Shown here piece after piece: positions 1 through 6,037 of a stretch of DNA of 7,624 bases. Under the pieces are notes generated by a model. That model was not told where the DNA came from. It did no database searches and worked only from the letters and a program-made list of their open reading frames with translations. The translations under genes and the position numbers were made by a program. Origin of the DNA: Candidatus Bathyarchaeota archaeon (GTDB lineage Archaea; Thermoproteota; Bathyarchaeia; RBG-16-48-13; GCA-020355125); NCBI GenBank assembly GCA_030670615.1, contig DAOVBJ010000042.1, forward strand, positions 1 to 7,624. The letters run 5' to 3'. How positions within the stretch are numbered: position 1 is the first letter of the stretch; each line of letters begins with the position of its first letter.

Positions 1-366
1 ACGATTTCTAGCTAACTTCTAGAAAGAAGTAGAAATATTACTCTCTATATTAGAGGGCACCTTTTTTGGTGCTAACCTGCTTCTATAAGTTCGACATCTG
101 TTCTCTGTAAAAACAATGACTCGCCCACTGTTCAAGCGAACATTTACAACCCTTACTTCCGATTCAGTTTCTAAGGAATTAGTTCTGTTGGTAAACAAAT
201 TATCTCAGCGATAAACCCCAAGTCTGGTTCTCTAATAATCCTAACGGACATTCCTGGAGCTGGACAAGCTAGCTATATTGTCACCATTGCACTTGTAATA
301 GGATGAGATAATATAAGGCAAAGGCTAGCTAGAAGTTTGGTATACGCTACAAATAGGAAGTGTTAG
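1..366. other. AT-rich intergenic stretch with no supported gene
   Basis: I find no convincing gene here. The stretch lies downstream of the minus-strand PAC2 gene that ends at 367. It contains two copies of the 8-mer GCTAGCTA (268-275 and 324-331) and a TTCTAGAA palindrome near 18-25. A stop-to-stop open stretch on the plus strand (175-306) reads like a hydrophobic protein end but has no ATG, GTG or TTG, so it is described as a finding and not called a gene. No tRNA-like fold, T-rich terminator or strong repeat array was seen. Confidence 0.6.
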
Positions 367-957
367 CTACGTATCTGTAGTTAGGTTTAGTATCTGTGTA
401 AGTTTATGCAGAACGGTGTTAGCGACCTCTTCGTCGGGGCTCTCCGGAAAGTCTGGTGTGGGCTCTGTCCGTCCGAAAAGGCAGATGGCGTCTATACCTT
501 TCCGCTGTGCTAAACCGAATACCAATCCAGAGAAGCCATAGAAGGGGCCTTCGTAGCCGACTTCAACCCCGTATTGCTGCTTTAACTCGTCCATGAGCTT
601 GGGGCTGGTTGCGGCGCAGCAGACATCCGCTCCCTTCAACCCGTAACCTGCAGTTACGATTAATCTCCGAACCCTAAGGTCCTTGTAGAAATCCAAGACT
701 TTCTCAGCTACCTCATATTGACCGTTGAAGTTGGCGTGGCAGCCCCGGGTGATGATCAGGGGAGGCGAGTGGTGGAAGTAGAATTGGATCCTCGGGAACT
801 CAGCCACTCCCGACTTGATCGTGATCCCGCTGATGCCGGGAAGTCGGTGATGGGAGGCGTAGGACGGCTTTGTCTGGTAGATGAGGGGGAAATGGGTGGA
901 GTATAATTCCGCGATCAGCTCTGGCTTGATCTTTTGGATCAGGGAGTCGATCACCAA
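367..957 (-). CDS. PAC2-family protein (proteasome assembly chaperone-like), N-terminus apparently cut short
   Basis: This gene encodes a 196-residue member of the PAC2 family (archaeal PbaA/PbaB and eukaryotic PAC1/PAC2 relatives), thought to help 20S proteasome assembly or act as adaptors; its exact role is not known. It matches the preceding PAC2 protein through most of its length: VIDSLIQKIKPELIAELYST aligns with the neighbour's VDYLIQELKAELVGEVHSQ, then come GQYEVAEKVLDF, a glycine-rich GFSGLVFGLA segment and AICLFGRTEPTP. The first usable start is TTG at 957 (followed by GTG). However, the same frame stays open upstream to 1056 and encodes AVAVAGSPGLRSIGS, which corresponds to the neighbour's ILICGLPGIAFIGK, the family's conserved first strand and turn. 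That part has no ATG, GTG or TTG, so the real protein probably begins near 1050-1060 by an unusual start or a frameshift. It lies 112 nt after the upstream PAC2 stop, almost certainly in the same transcript. There is no C-terminal HbYX proteasome-docking tail. Confidence 0.8.
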   Translation of the reverse strand: MVIDSLIQKIKPELIAELYSTHFPLIYQTKPSYASHHRLPGISGITIKSGVAEFPRIQFYFHHSPPLIITRGCHANFNGQYEVAEKVLDFYKDLRVRRLIVTAGYGLKGADVCCAATSPKLMDELKQQYGVEVGYEGPFYGFSGLVFGLAQRKGIDAICLFGRTEPTPDFPESPDEEVANTVLHKLTQILNLTTDT

Positions 958-1069
958 GCTACCGATCGATCTCAGTCCTGGAGAACCGGCTACAGCTACG
1001 GCTTCAGTTATGTCGGGTCGTTTATACTGGTGGATCCAGGTGTCTCTCAGCGTCGTTCAACCCCGTAAG

Positions 1070-1852
1070 TCAGGTGATGTAGCGGGAGGGATCCCGGGCA
1101 GCAGCTCTCCGAAGCTCTTCTCGAACCTTCTTCTCGACCTCCGCTAGCTTCGTCGTGAACTCGTCCATCTGCTTCGCCTGCTTTTCCAGGGGTTTCATGT
1201 CCACGGATAAACCTAACATCGTGGTGAGGACGTCTAAAACCGCCCTCGCCGCTTTGGCGTCGACGATGTATTGGCCTATCGGCGTCTGGTACCCACGGGT
1301 CTCGCCGAGTAAGCAGGTTCCTTCAAGCTTTTTCATCCGGGCAAGACCGAGGATCAGCCCATTCATGCCACTGATACTACCGTGGTCCATCGGTAACACT
1401 CCCCACTCGGTCATCCCGTCCACAAGGGATGGATTCGTAGCAATCCCATAGACTTTTGGTCGCTCAAAGGGTTTTTGCGTTAGAAAGGCGGCGATGGAGT
1501 ACACGCGCTTCACACCGAGTTGGATGACGGTGTCCAGAACCTCGTCAACGAGAGCGTACTGACCTTCGGGGGACGCTGCCTGCGCGTTCCCGGTGAAGAA
1601 GAAGATGCCTCTACCTTTCTCGTCCTTCAGGTAGTATAACTCGTTCCTCAGGAGTTCAACGACTCCATCCTTTCCGACGAGGACGTATGGTGAGAAAAAC
1701 TGGGAGTGGACTTCCCCCACTAACTCTGCCTTAAGTTCTTGGATCAGGTAGTCCACGGAAAGCTTGCCAATGAAGGCGATGCCGGGCAGCCCGCAGATGA
1801 GAATAGATCCCTGTGGTGGGACCTCCTTTGTGAGATTAATCGTTACGTTCAT
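1070..1852 (-). CDS. PAC2-family protein, proteasome assembly chaperone-like (PbaA/PbaB type)
   Basis: This gene encodes 260 residues, a normal length for archaeal PAC2 proteins. The N-terminal strand and glycine turn (residues 17-29, ILICGLPGIAFIG) is typical of the family. It is followed by VDYLIQEL, FFFTGNAQAASPEGQYAL (about 84-101), a VYSIAAF strand, the GSISGMNGLILGLARMK segment (about 157-173) and CLLGETRGY. Residues about 214-250 are a charged, heptad-like helix (KPLEKQAKQMDEFTTKLAEV onward), consistent with the C-terminal oligomerisation helix of PbaB-like chaperones. In the family, these proteins bind proteasome alpha subunits. The extreme C-terminus RYIT has a tyrosine one place too far in to be a strict HbYX motif. 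The ATG at 1852 is supported by a TATA-like box about 26 bp upstream, giving a leaderless or nearly leaderless mRNA, in keeping with the lack of a ribosome site. It is the first gene of a two-gene PAC2 operon. A non-proteasome adaptor role remains possible. Confidence 0.88.
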   Translation of the reverse strand: MNVTINLTKEVPPQGSILICGLPGIAFIGKLSVDYLIQELKAELVGEVHSQFFSPYVLVGKDGVVELLRNELYYLKDEKGRGIFFFTGNAQAASPEGQYALVDEVLDTVIQLGVKRVYSIAAFLTQKPFERPKVYGIATNPSLVDGMTEWGVLPMDHGSISGMNGLILGLARMKKLEGTCLLGETRGYQTPIGQYIVDAKAARAVLDVLTTMLGLSVDMKPLEKQAKQMDEFTTKLAEVEKKVREELRRAAARDPSRYIT

Positions 1853-1872
1853 AAGGCTTCAAAATGAAGAAG

Positions 1873-1884
1873 TTATTTATTAAG
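1873..1884 (-). promoter_or_regulatory. TATA box for the PAC2 pair, leaderless spacing
   Basis: On the minus strand this reads CTTAATAAATAA. Its centre is about 26 bp from the A of the ATG at 1852, the usual TATA-to-start distance in archaea, so transcription would begin at or very near the start codon. No Shine-Dalgarno-like sequence precedes that ATG, which agrees with leaderless initiation. The spacing is seen; the activity is inferred. Confidence 0.5.
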
Positions 1885-1889
1885 TTATG

Positions 1890-2033
1890 ACTTTTTTTAT
1901 CCGCTCCCTCTAAAGTAGAGAAGAATGGTAGAATTCTCCGCTGAAGACCAGTTTGTTCGCCTCTACCCCGCATCAACGGTATGTAAGGCTCATTGGTAGC
2001 TAAGTCGGGACAGCAAAGTCTTAAATGAAAAAA
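1890..2033 (+). promoter_or_regulatory. Divergent intergenic region with candidate promoters for the methyltransferase operon
   Basis: This region separates the minus-strand PAC2 pair from the plus-strand methyltransferase operon. Two candidate plus-strand boxes are visible: a T-rich TTTTTTTAT at 1892-1900, which would give a leader of roughly 140 nt, and GCAAAGTCTTAAATG (2013-2027), a BRE-like plus TATA-like pair that would place the start near 2049. Neither is a strong match, so the real promoter is not settled. The open minus-strand frame across this region has no protein-like character. Confidence 0.3.
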
Positions 2034-2067
2034 GGGTGAAATCATGTATCAACACACGGTGGGATGA
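2034..2067 (+). promoter_or_regulatory. Ribosome site plus 7-codon leader ORF overlapping the methyltransferase start (ATGA)
   Basis: GGGTGA at 2034-2039 sits 4 nt before an ATG at 2044. That ATG opens a 7-codon frame (M-Y-Q-H-T-V-G) that stops with TGA at 2065-2067, overlapping the methyltransferase ATG at 2064 as ATGA. The good ribosome site belongs to the leader ORF, not directly to the methyltransferase, so translation of the main gene may be coupled to termination of the leader. The arrangement is read directly from the sequence; its use is inferred. Confidence 0.4.
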
Positions 2068-3227
2068 CAGAGATGATGGAAACTAGGGACCGGATGATGG
2101 CGGTCTATGAAGGTCGAAGGGGTTTGGGCGTGGTCTTCCAGCCTAGAATCAAGCACTGGTATGAGGTGAACATGGCAGCGGGAACCCTCCCGAACAAGTA
2201 CCGAGGCATGTACCTCGACGAGGTCTACCAGGATCTAGGGGTGACGCCGCGAGAAGTGTGGGGGCCAGGTGGCGCCAGCTCGGAATTCGCGGGATATTTA
2301 CCCCTACAGACGAAGGAGGGGGGCGATATTGAGGTGTGGGTTAAGCAGACCCACGGGCTCTTTTATGAAGCGGAGCCCAAAGACTACTTGATCACGGAGT
2401 ACCGGACGCCTGCTGGGTCGATTCGGCAGATTCAACGAAGAACCGAGTACGGCACCTCCCTCTACAATGCGGAGTACTACCTCAAGGAGTTAAAGGATAT
2501 CGAGGTCTACAAGCACATCCTTCACGAGAGGAGGTACGTATGGAATCGACTGCGCTACGAGTGGGGTGCGAAGAGGTATGGCAACCAGATACCACTCAGA
2601 ATCCAGCTTCCCCGTTCACCCCTGCTGTGGCTCATGGTGGGCGCCATGGGGTGTCAGCGGACGGTGATCATGCTGTGGCGACACCAAAGGGAGATGGAGA
2701 GGCTGCTGGACCTCTTGGAGGAGCAGTTCTATAAGATGCTGGAGACGTGTAAAGGCAAATCAATCGTCGAATTGAGCTTCGGCGACAACATGCATCAGGA
2801 CATGTGTTCCCCCCCGCTCTTCAAGAAGTACGTACTGCCCTTCTATCAGCGGATCATGTCTAAGGTCCATGAGATGGGGATGTACGCCACGTCCCATTGG
2901 GACGGGTTTGTGAAGCAGCTGCTCCCTCTGGTCCGGGAGACGGGTCTTGACGGATTGGAGTGCGTGACACCTCTCCCTCAGGGCGACGTGACCCTCAAGG
3001 AGATGAAGGAGGAGATGACGGGGATGTTCCTGCGCGACGGAATTCCCGCGGTCTTCTTCTGTCCGTGGACACACCTCAAAACCCTGGAAGACCATGTTAA
3101 AAAGCTCCTGCACACCTTCTATCCCCGGCTCATCCTGGGGGTCTCAGACTTGGTTCCAGCCAACGCAGCGATCGAGCGTGTGGGGTTTGTTAATAAGATT
3201 GTGGAGGAGTTCAACGCGTCACTGTGA
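2064..3227 (+). CDS. URO-D-fold corrinoid methyltransferase (substrate:corrinoid methyltransferase)
   Basis: This is a 387-residue protein of the uroporphyrinogen decarboxylase-like methyltransferase family, which includes MtaA/MtbA and the O-demethylases of methoxylated aromatics. These cytoplasmic TIM-barrel enzymes use a bound zinc to move methyl groups to or from a corrinoid protein. Family signs are FGDNMHQDMCSP (239-250), the metal-site region SHWDG (277-281), GLDGLECVTPLPQGDVTLKE (294-313) and the C-terminal strand-loop GVSDLVPANAAIERV (359-373). The metal motif is H278-x-D280-G, not the H-x-C-G of MtaA/MtbA; this form occurs in O-demethylase-like subgroups. True uroporphyrinogen decarboxylase is unlikely, because a corrinoid-protein gene follows 16 nt downstream and no haem genes are present. 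I infer a demethylase of a methoxylated or similar methyl donor; the substrate cannot be read from the sequence. The frame is closed upstream at 2037, so ATG 2064 is the earliest start; ATGs at 2073 and 2076 are also possible. Confidence 0.85.
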   Translation: MTEMMETRDRMMAVYEGRRGLGVVFQPRIKHWYEVNMAAGTLPNKYRGMYLDEVYQDLGVTPREVWGPGGASSEFAGYLPLQTKEGGDIEVWVKQTHGLFYEAEPKDYLITEYRTPAGSIRQIQRRTEYGTSLYNAEYYLKELKDIEVYKHILHERRYVWNRLRYEWGAKRYGNQIPLRIQLPRSPLLWLMVGAMGCQRTVIMLWRHQREMERLLDLLEEQFYKMLETCKGKSIVELSFGDNMHQDMCSPPLFKKYVLPFYQRIMSKVHEMGMYATSHWDGFVKQLLPLVRETGLDGLECVTPLPQGDVTLKEMKEEMTGMFLRDGIPAVFFCPWTHLKTLEDHVKKLLHTFYPRLILGVSDLVPANAAIERVGFVNKIVEEFNASL

Positions 3228-3228
3228 A

Positions 3229-3249
3229 GGAGGAAGATGTAAAATGATG
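3229..3249 (+). promoter_or_regulatory. Ribosome site with a start-stop ATGTAA ahead of the corrinoid gene
   Basis: GGAGG (3229-3233) begins 1 nt after the methyltransferase stop. It is followed 3 nt later by ATG TAA (3237-3242), a start directly followed by a stop, and then by the tandem ATGATG (3244-3249) of the corrinoid gene. Spacing from GGAGG is 10 nt to the first of these and 13 nt to the second, slightly long for the strength of the site. ATG 3244 is the better choice. Confidence 0.55.
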
Positions 3250-3900
3250 AAAAATAATGAAGCACTCTTTGAAGCGATTAGAGAAGCCCTCGTAACCTTC
3301 GATGTGGACGCCTTAAAGAAGATAGTTCTCCAGGCGATTCAGAGAGGGGTGAAAGCGGAAAGAATTGTGGACGTGATGTCGGAGGGAATGGGGATTGTGG
3401 GGCAAAAGTACGAGTCGGGCGAGTACTTCGTCTCAGAGCTAATCATAGCCGGTGAGACCATGAAGGACGCCCTTGAAGTCCTGGAGCCCTACTTGGAGGA
3501 GGCGACTGATGGGAAACTGGGGACGGCAGTCGTTGCTACGGTGGCGGGAGACCTCCATAACATTGGTAAGAACATCTTTGTGACGCTGATGACCACCGCC
3601 GGCTTCAAGGTCATCGACCTCGGCGTCGACGTGTCAGCGGACAGGATAGTTGAGGCGGTCAAGGAACATCACCCCGAGGTAATGGGCCTCTCCGCATTAC
3701 TTACCACCAATTTAGAGCAGTTCCCGATCATCGTGGAGAAGCTGAAGACTGAAGGAGTACGCGATGCTGTGAAGGTCATCATCGGTGGCGCAACAGTCAC
3801 CGAGGAGTACGCACGACAAGCAGGAGTGGACGGCTACGCAAAAACTGCTATAGCCGGCGTCAACATCTGCAAGGACTGGATAAACGAAGACCAAACATAA
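3244..3900 (+). CDS. Corrinoid (cobalamin-binding) methyl-carrier protein, MtaC/MtbC/MtoC type
   Basis: This 218-residue protein has the full two-domain build of the methyltransferase corrinoid proteins. Residues about 5-85 are the helical cap domain (B12-binding 2-like, with YESGEYFVSELIIAGETMK). Residues about 92-215 are the Rossmann-like B12 domain. The cobalamin signature DxHxxG is D103-L-H105-N-I-G108, with H105 as the lower cobalt ligand. The usual partners S150-A-L152 and G181-G182 are present for nucleotide-tail binding. The protein would shuttle a methyl group as methyl-Co(III) between the methyltransferase encoded just upstream and a second methyltransferase acting on tetrahydromethanopterin or tetrahydrofolate, which is not in this window. 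The gap to the upstream stop is 16 nt, so the two are one operon. The frame is open upstream to 3094, but that part overlaps the methyltransferase and lacks family character. The methylated substrate remains unknown. Confidence 0.93.
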   Translation: MMKNNEALFEAIREALVTFDVDALKKIVLQAIQRGVKAERIVDVMSEGMGIVGQKYESGEYFVSELIIAGETMKDALEVLEPYLEEATDGKLGTAVVATVAGDLHNIGKNIFVTLMTTAGFKVIDLGVDVSADRIVEAVKEHHPEVMGLSALLTTNLEQFPIIVEKLKTEGVRDAVKVIIGGATVTEEYARQAGVDGYAKTAIAGVNICKDWINEDQT

Positions 3901-3908
3901 TACTTGGA

Positions 3909-3986
3909 AGCCTACCCTCACCTTTCCTACACGGAACGTACGTATCGTAGAGTTCGGTAAATGATGGGGTAGGTTACCATTTTTTT
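3909..3986 (+). terminator. Stem plus T7 terminator of the methyltransferase-corrinoid operon
   Basis: CCTACCC (3911-3917) pairs perfectly with GGGTAGG (3967-3973). Allowing two G·T pairs and one A-T, the stem extends to 10 pairs (3909-3918 with 3966-3975). It is followed after 4 nt by seven T residues (3980-3986). The loop is long, about 47 nt. T-tracts alone can end archaeal transcription; the stem makes this a better than average candidate. A smaller hairpin, AAAGCC/GGCTTT (3992-3997 with 4005-4010), follows as a possible back-up. Confidence 0.5.
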
Positions 3987-4216
3987 AAAGGAAAGCCCAA
4001 GTAAGGCTTTGTTTAAGTAGAAAATGAGGGTTGTAGCCTGAGGAAGCTAACAGAAGTAGCTGAGAAGAAGGATTCCTGAAAAAGAAGATGTGAACCTAAT
4101 ACGCCTTACGTCACATAGGGGAAAAGGTGAAAGATACAACGAGATATAAGGGGGGAGGAGGGACGTGGAAATCGATCCGACGCTCTCCACGCGTTATCAG
4201 GGCGAGGCTTTGAAGG
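3987..4216. other. Intergenic region between convergent genes; possible terminator of the M20 gene
   Basis: No gene is supported here. On the minus strand, just after the M20 stop, CGTGGA and TCCACG (plus positions 4164-4169 and 4186-4191) form a 6-bp stem followed by a pyrimidine-rich run (complement of the GGGGGGAGGAGGG stretch at about 4150-4162), a plausible but weak terminator. The rest is purine-rich without recognisable features. Confidence 0.35.
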
Positions 4217-5506
4217 TCACGGAGAGCCATCAACCGAATACAGGAGGGGGAAGATCGCATAGACCTTCGTTCCGGAGACGAGGTTTTCAACGGTAGTGTA
4301 CTCGTTGGAAACGTGAGCCATCCCCTGAACCCCGACGCCGAAGCCGAGACAGGGAATGTCTACATTCGCCTTGAGGTGTACGGCATCGGTTCCCCCAGAT
4401 AGTAGCTTCAGTGTTGGAGGCACCTTGGTCGCGATCTCGACGGCCTTAATGAACTTTGTCATCGCGGGGGAGTTCGGATCTTCGTAGTAACCCCCTTGAC
4501 TCCTCGTGAAGGCGACCTCGACGTCCGTGACACCGGAGTTCTTGACGAGGGCAACAAGCCTGTTCTTCACGGCATCGAGGGCAATTCCGAGGGTCACCCT
4601 CACGTCAAGTTCGGCTTCAGCGTGATCAGGTACCACGTTGATCTTGACTCCGCCTTCGATCATGTTCAGACTGGCTGTGGGATAATGGAAGATGCGTTTC
4701 AGCTTCGCGAGTTGGTCAGGCCGCAGGTGTATGGCCCTCTTGAGGTCGTCAAGGGTCGAACGTATCACGGGCTCTAAGGACGCTGGGACGTCAAGCCGCA
4801 GCTCCTCCACTCGCTTCGCTGAATTCGCTGCGGTTATGAGTTTGTCGATGGCGTTGTCCCCTAGAAAGGGCTGGCTCCCGTGTGCTGTCACGCCACTCGC
4901 CTTCAAGGCCATATGGAGGTACCCTTTACAGCCTACATCGATCGTTGGATGGTGGGGGAGGTCGCACGATGAGTCGCCGATGAGGCACACGTCCCCTCGA
5001 AGTCTTCCTGTTTCACTCAGCCACTTCACGCCATTCTCTGCCCCGGTCTCCTCATCGCAGGTAAACCAGAACTCGACGGTGCAGCGGTGATCTGGCGTCA
5101 TCCGGCTCAGGATTTTGGTCGCAACCATCGCCGAGGCGCAGGCGCCCTTCATATCGCTCGTACCACGTCCGTAAACGCGGTCACCAATCAAGTCGCCTCC
5201 AAAGGGGTCCGCGTGCCAAAGGCTTAGATCCCCGGCGGGAACAACATCCAAGTGCCCGAGCCACAGAATTTTGCCAGCCTTCTCACCCTGTAACCGGATA
5301 CAGAGGTTCGATTTCCCAGCCTCGCGCTCCAAGACTTCACAGGGTAAGTCAATATCGTCGAAGTAGGAGTGGATGTATTCCACGACATCGTTGGTCACCC
5401 CTAGGGGATTTACGGAAGGGACCTTCACCAGCTCAGAACATAGAGTCGTAACTTCATCTTGAAGTCGCTCCGCCTCCTGGAAAACAGTCTTCACAACCTC
5501 ATCCAT
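4217..5506 (-). CDS. M20-family metallopeptidase / deacylase (ArgE/DapE/CPG2-like)
   Basis: This gene encodes a cytoplasmic two-zinc (or cobalt) hydrolase of 429 residues, a usual M20 length, which cleaves an amide bond in N-acyl amino acids, succinyl-diaminopimelate or small dipeptides. All family ligands and catalytic residues are visible (numbered from this start): GHLDVVP with H85 and D87, GTSDMKGA with the bridging D118, DEETGAENG with the catalytic E152 and metal-binding E153, GD with D178, and AHVSNEYTT with H398. SGGTDAVHL (about 370-378) is also typical. The dimerisation domain (about 192-315, from GYLHMALKASGVTAHGSQPF) is intact. The frame can open at TTG 5518, but GGTGA at 5512-5516 stands 5 nt before ATG 5506, so I prefer the ATG. 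It is a single-gene unit with no biosynthetic neighbours, so ArgE, DapE, LysK and carnosinase-like roles cannot be told apart. It stands convergent to the corrinoid operon. Confidence 0.9.
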   Translation of the reverse strand: MDEVVKTVFQEAERLQDEVTTLCSELVKVPSVNPLGVTNDVVEYIHSYFDDIDLPCEVLEREAGKSNLCIRLQGEKAGKILWLGHLDVVPAGDLSLWHADPFGGDLIGDRVYGRGTSDMKGACASAMVATKILSRMTPDHRCTVEFWFTCDEETGAENGVKWLSETGRLRGDVCLIGDSSCDLPHHPTIDVGCKGYLHMALKASGVTAHGSQPFLGDNAIDKLITAANSAKRVEELRLDVPASLEPVIRSTLDDLKRAIHLRPDQLAKLKRIFHYPTASLNMIEGGVKINVVPDHAEAELDVRVTLGIALDAVKNRLVALVKNSGVTDVEVAFTRSQGGYYEDPNSPAMTKFIKAVEIATKVPPTLKLLSGGTDAVHLKANVDIPCLGFGVGVQGMAHVSNEYTTVENLVSGTKVYAIFPLLYSVDGSP

Positions 5507-5550
5507 CGATTTCACCAACCTTCAGTACCCTAATACGTTTGTCAGTGGAG

Positions 5551-5564
5551 TAATATAGCTTTTC
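5551..5564 (-). promoter_or_regulatory. Candidate promoter of the M20 gene
   Basis: On the minus strand this reads GAAAAGCTATATTA, a purine-rich BRE-like element followed by a TATA box. The centre of TATATTA is about 48 nt upstream of the preferred ATG, giving a leader of roughly 20-25 nt that would include the GGTGA ribosome site. This fits a leadered mRNA. Confidence 0.45.
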
Positions 5565-5601
5565 GATTCAGTTTTATATGCGTAACGTTAACAACGGGGG
5601 T

Positions 5602-5717
5602 CGTTTTGAGGGAAAACAAGCATATATCCCCGTATTTCCTTCATATAGGAACGTCGTTGATACACGTGCATTCGTCTCTGATTCAGGGGAACCTGAGGGT
5701 CGTTCACCGATTTTTTT
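5602..5717 (+). ncRNA. Candidate small RNA divergent from the M20 gene (speculative)
   Basis: A TATA-like TTTTATAT (5572-5579) on the plus strand would start a transcript near 5602. The putative RNA contains the hairpin TTCCT-TCATAT-AGGAA (5636-5651), then TCAGG-GGAA-CCTGA (5683-5696), a 5-bp stem with a GNRA-type tetraloop, and ends at seven T residues (5711-5717). There is no coding frame. The parts are seen; their assembly into one RNA is inference, and each could arise by chance. Confidence 0.18.
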
Positions 5718-6016
5718 ATGTATACTCAATCATGCTTCAAATAGCTGATTAGCCAGCTCGGTACCAAGATACGTGTAGCTACCTAATACACAAGCTTGAG
5801 GCCCATGAGGGTACTCAGATGGTCTACAAAGACTACGCCACCATGTGAAGCATCGCGTAAACCTGTTCGCAAAACCTTTTTTTGAAATCATATTGGAAAG
5901 GGATCACTCTTCCGCTTAACCTCCCCTTTCATAAAAAATTTTTCTAGGAACCAGCATGAATCGAGCTTAATTTCACTTAAAAAGCCGTTTATACGCCCCA
6001 TTGAGAAGAAAAATCA

Positions 6017-6037
6017 TACGAATAACCTACGAATAAC
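6017..6037. repeat. Tandem 10-bp direct repeat with 11-bp period
   Basis: TACGAATAAC occurs twice (6017-6026 and 6028-6037), separated by one C and followed by a partial third start (ATAC). The 11-bp period places both copies on the same face of the DNA helix, as in direct-repeat operators. It lies just downstream of a TATA-like GTTTATAC box (5987-5994). The function is unknown. Confidence 0.5.

Noticed and set aside
1836..2045. A 69-residue minus-strand frame across the divergent promoter region, overlapping the PAC2 start
   Set aside because: It has no family signature, a random-looking composition and no ribosome site, and the PAC2 TATA box lies inside it.
3094..3243. Extending the corrinoid protein upstream to the first in-frame ATG at 3094
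   Set aside because: The extension lies entirely over the methyltransferase C-terminus in another frame, lacks family similarity, and a GGAGG site precedes ATG 3244.
3958..4045. AATGATGG and CCTGAGG as box C and box D of a guide RNA after the corrinoid gene
   Set aside because: Box C is imperfect, internal C'/D' boxes are missing and no terminal stem forms.
5753..5848. A short plus-strand open stretch (KLEAHEGTQMVYKDYATM at its end) that looked like a transposase or enzyme remnant
   Set aside because: It has no start codon at the front, is only 31 codons, and carries no motif that can be tied to a family.
5730..5891. A 53-codon minus-strand ORF starting at ATG 5891, also joined by ATGA to a 14-codon frame upstream
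   Set aside because: The composition (many W, C, P and R) looks random, there is no ribosome site or promoter at suitable spacing, and no family resemblance. It also shows that ATGA junctions can arise by chance.
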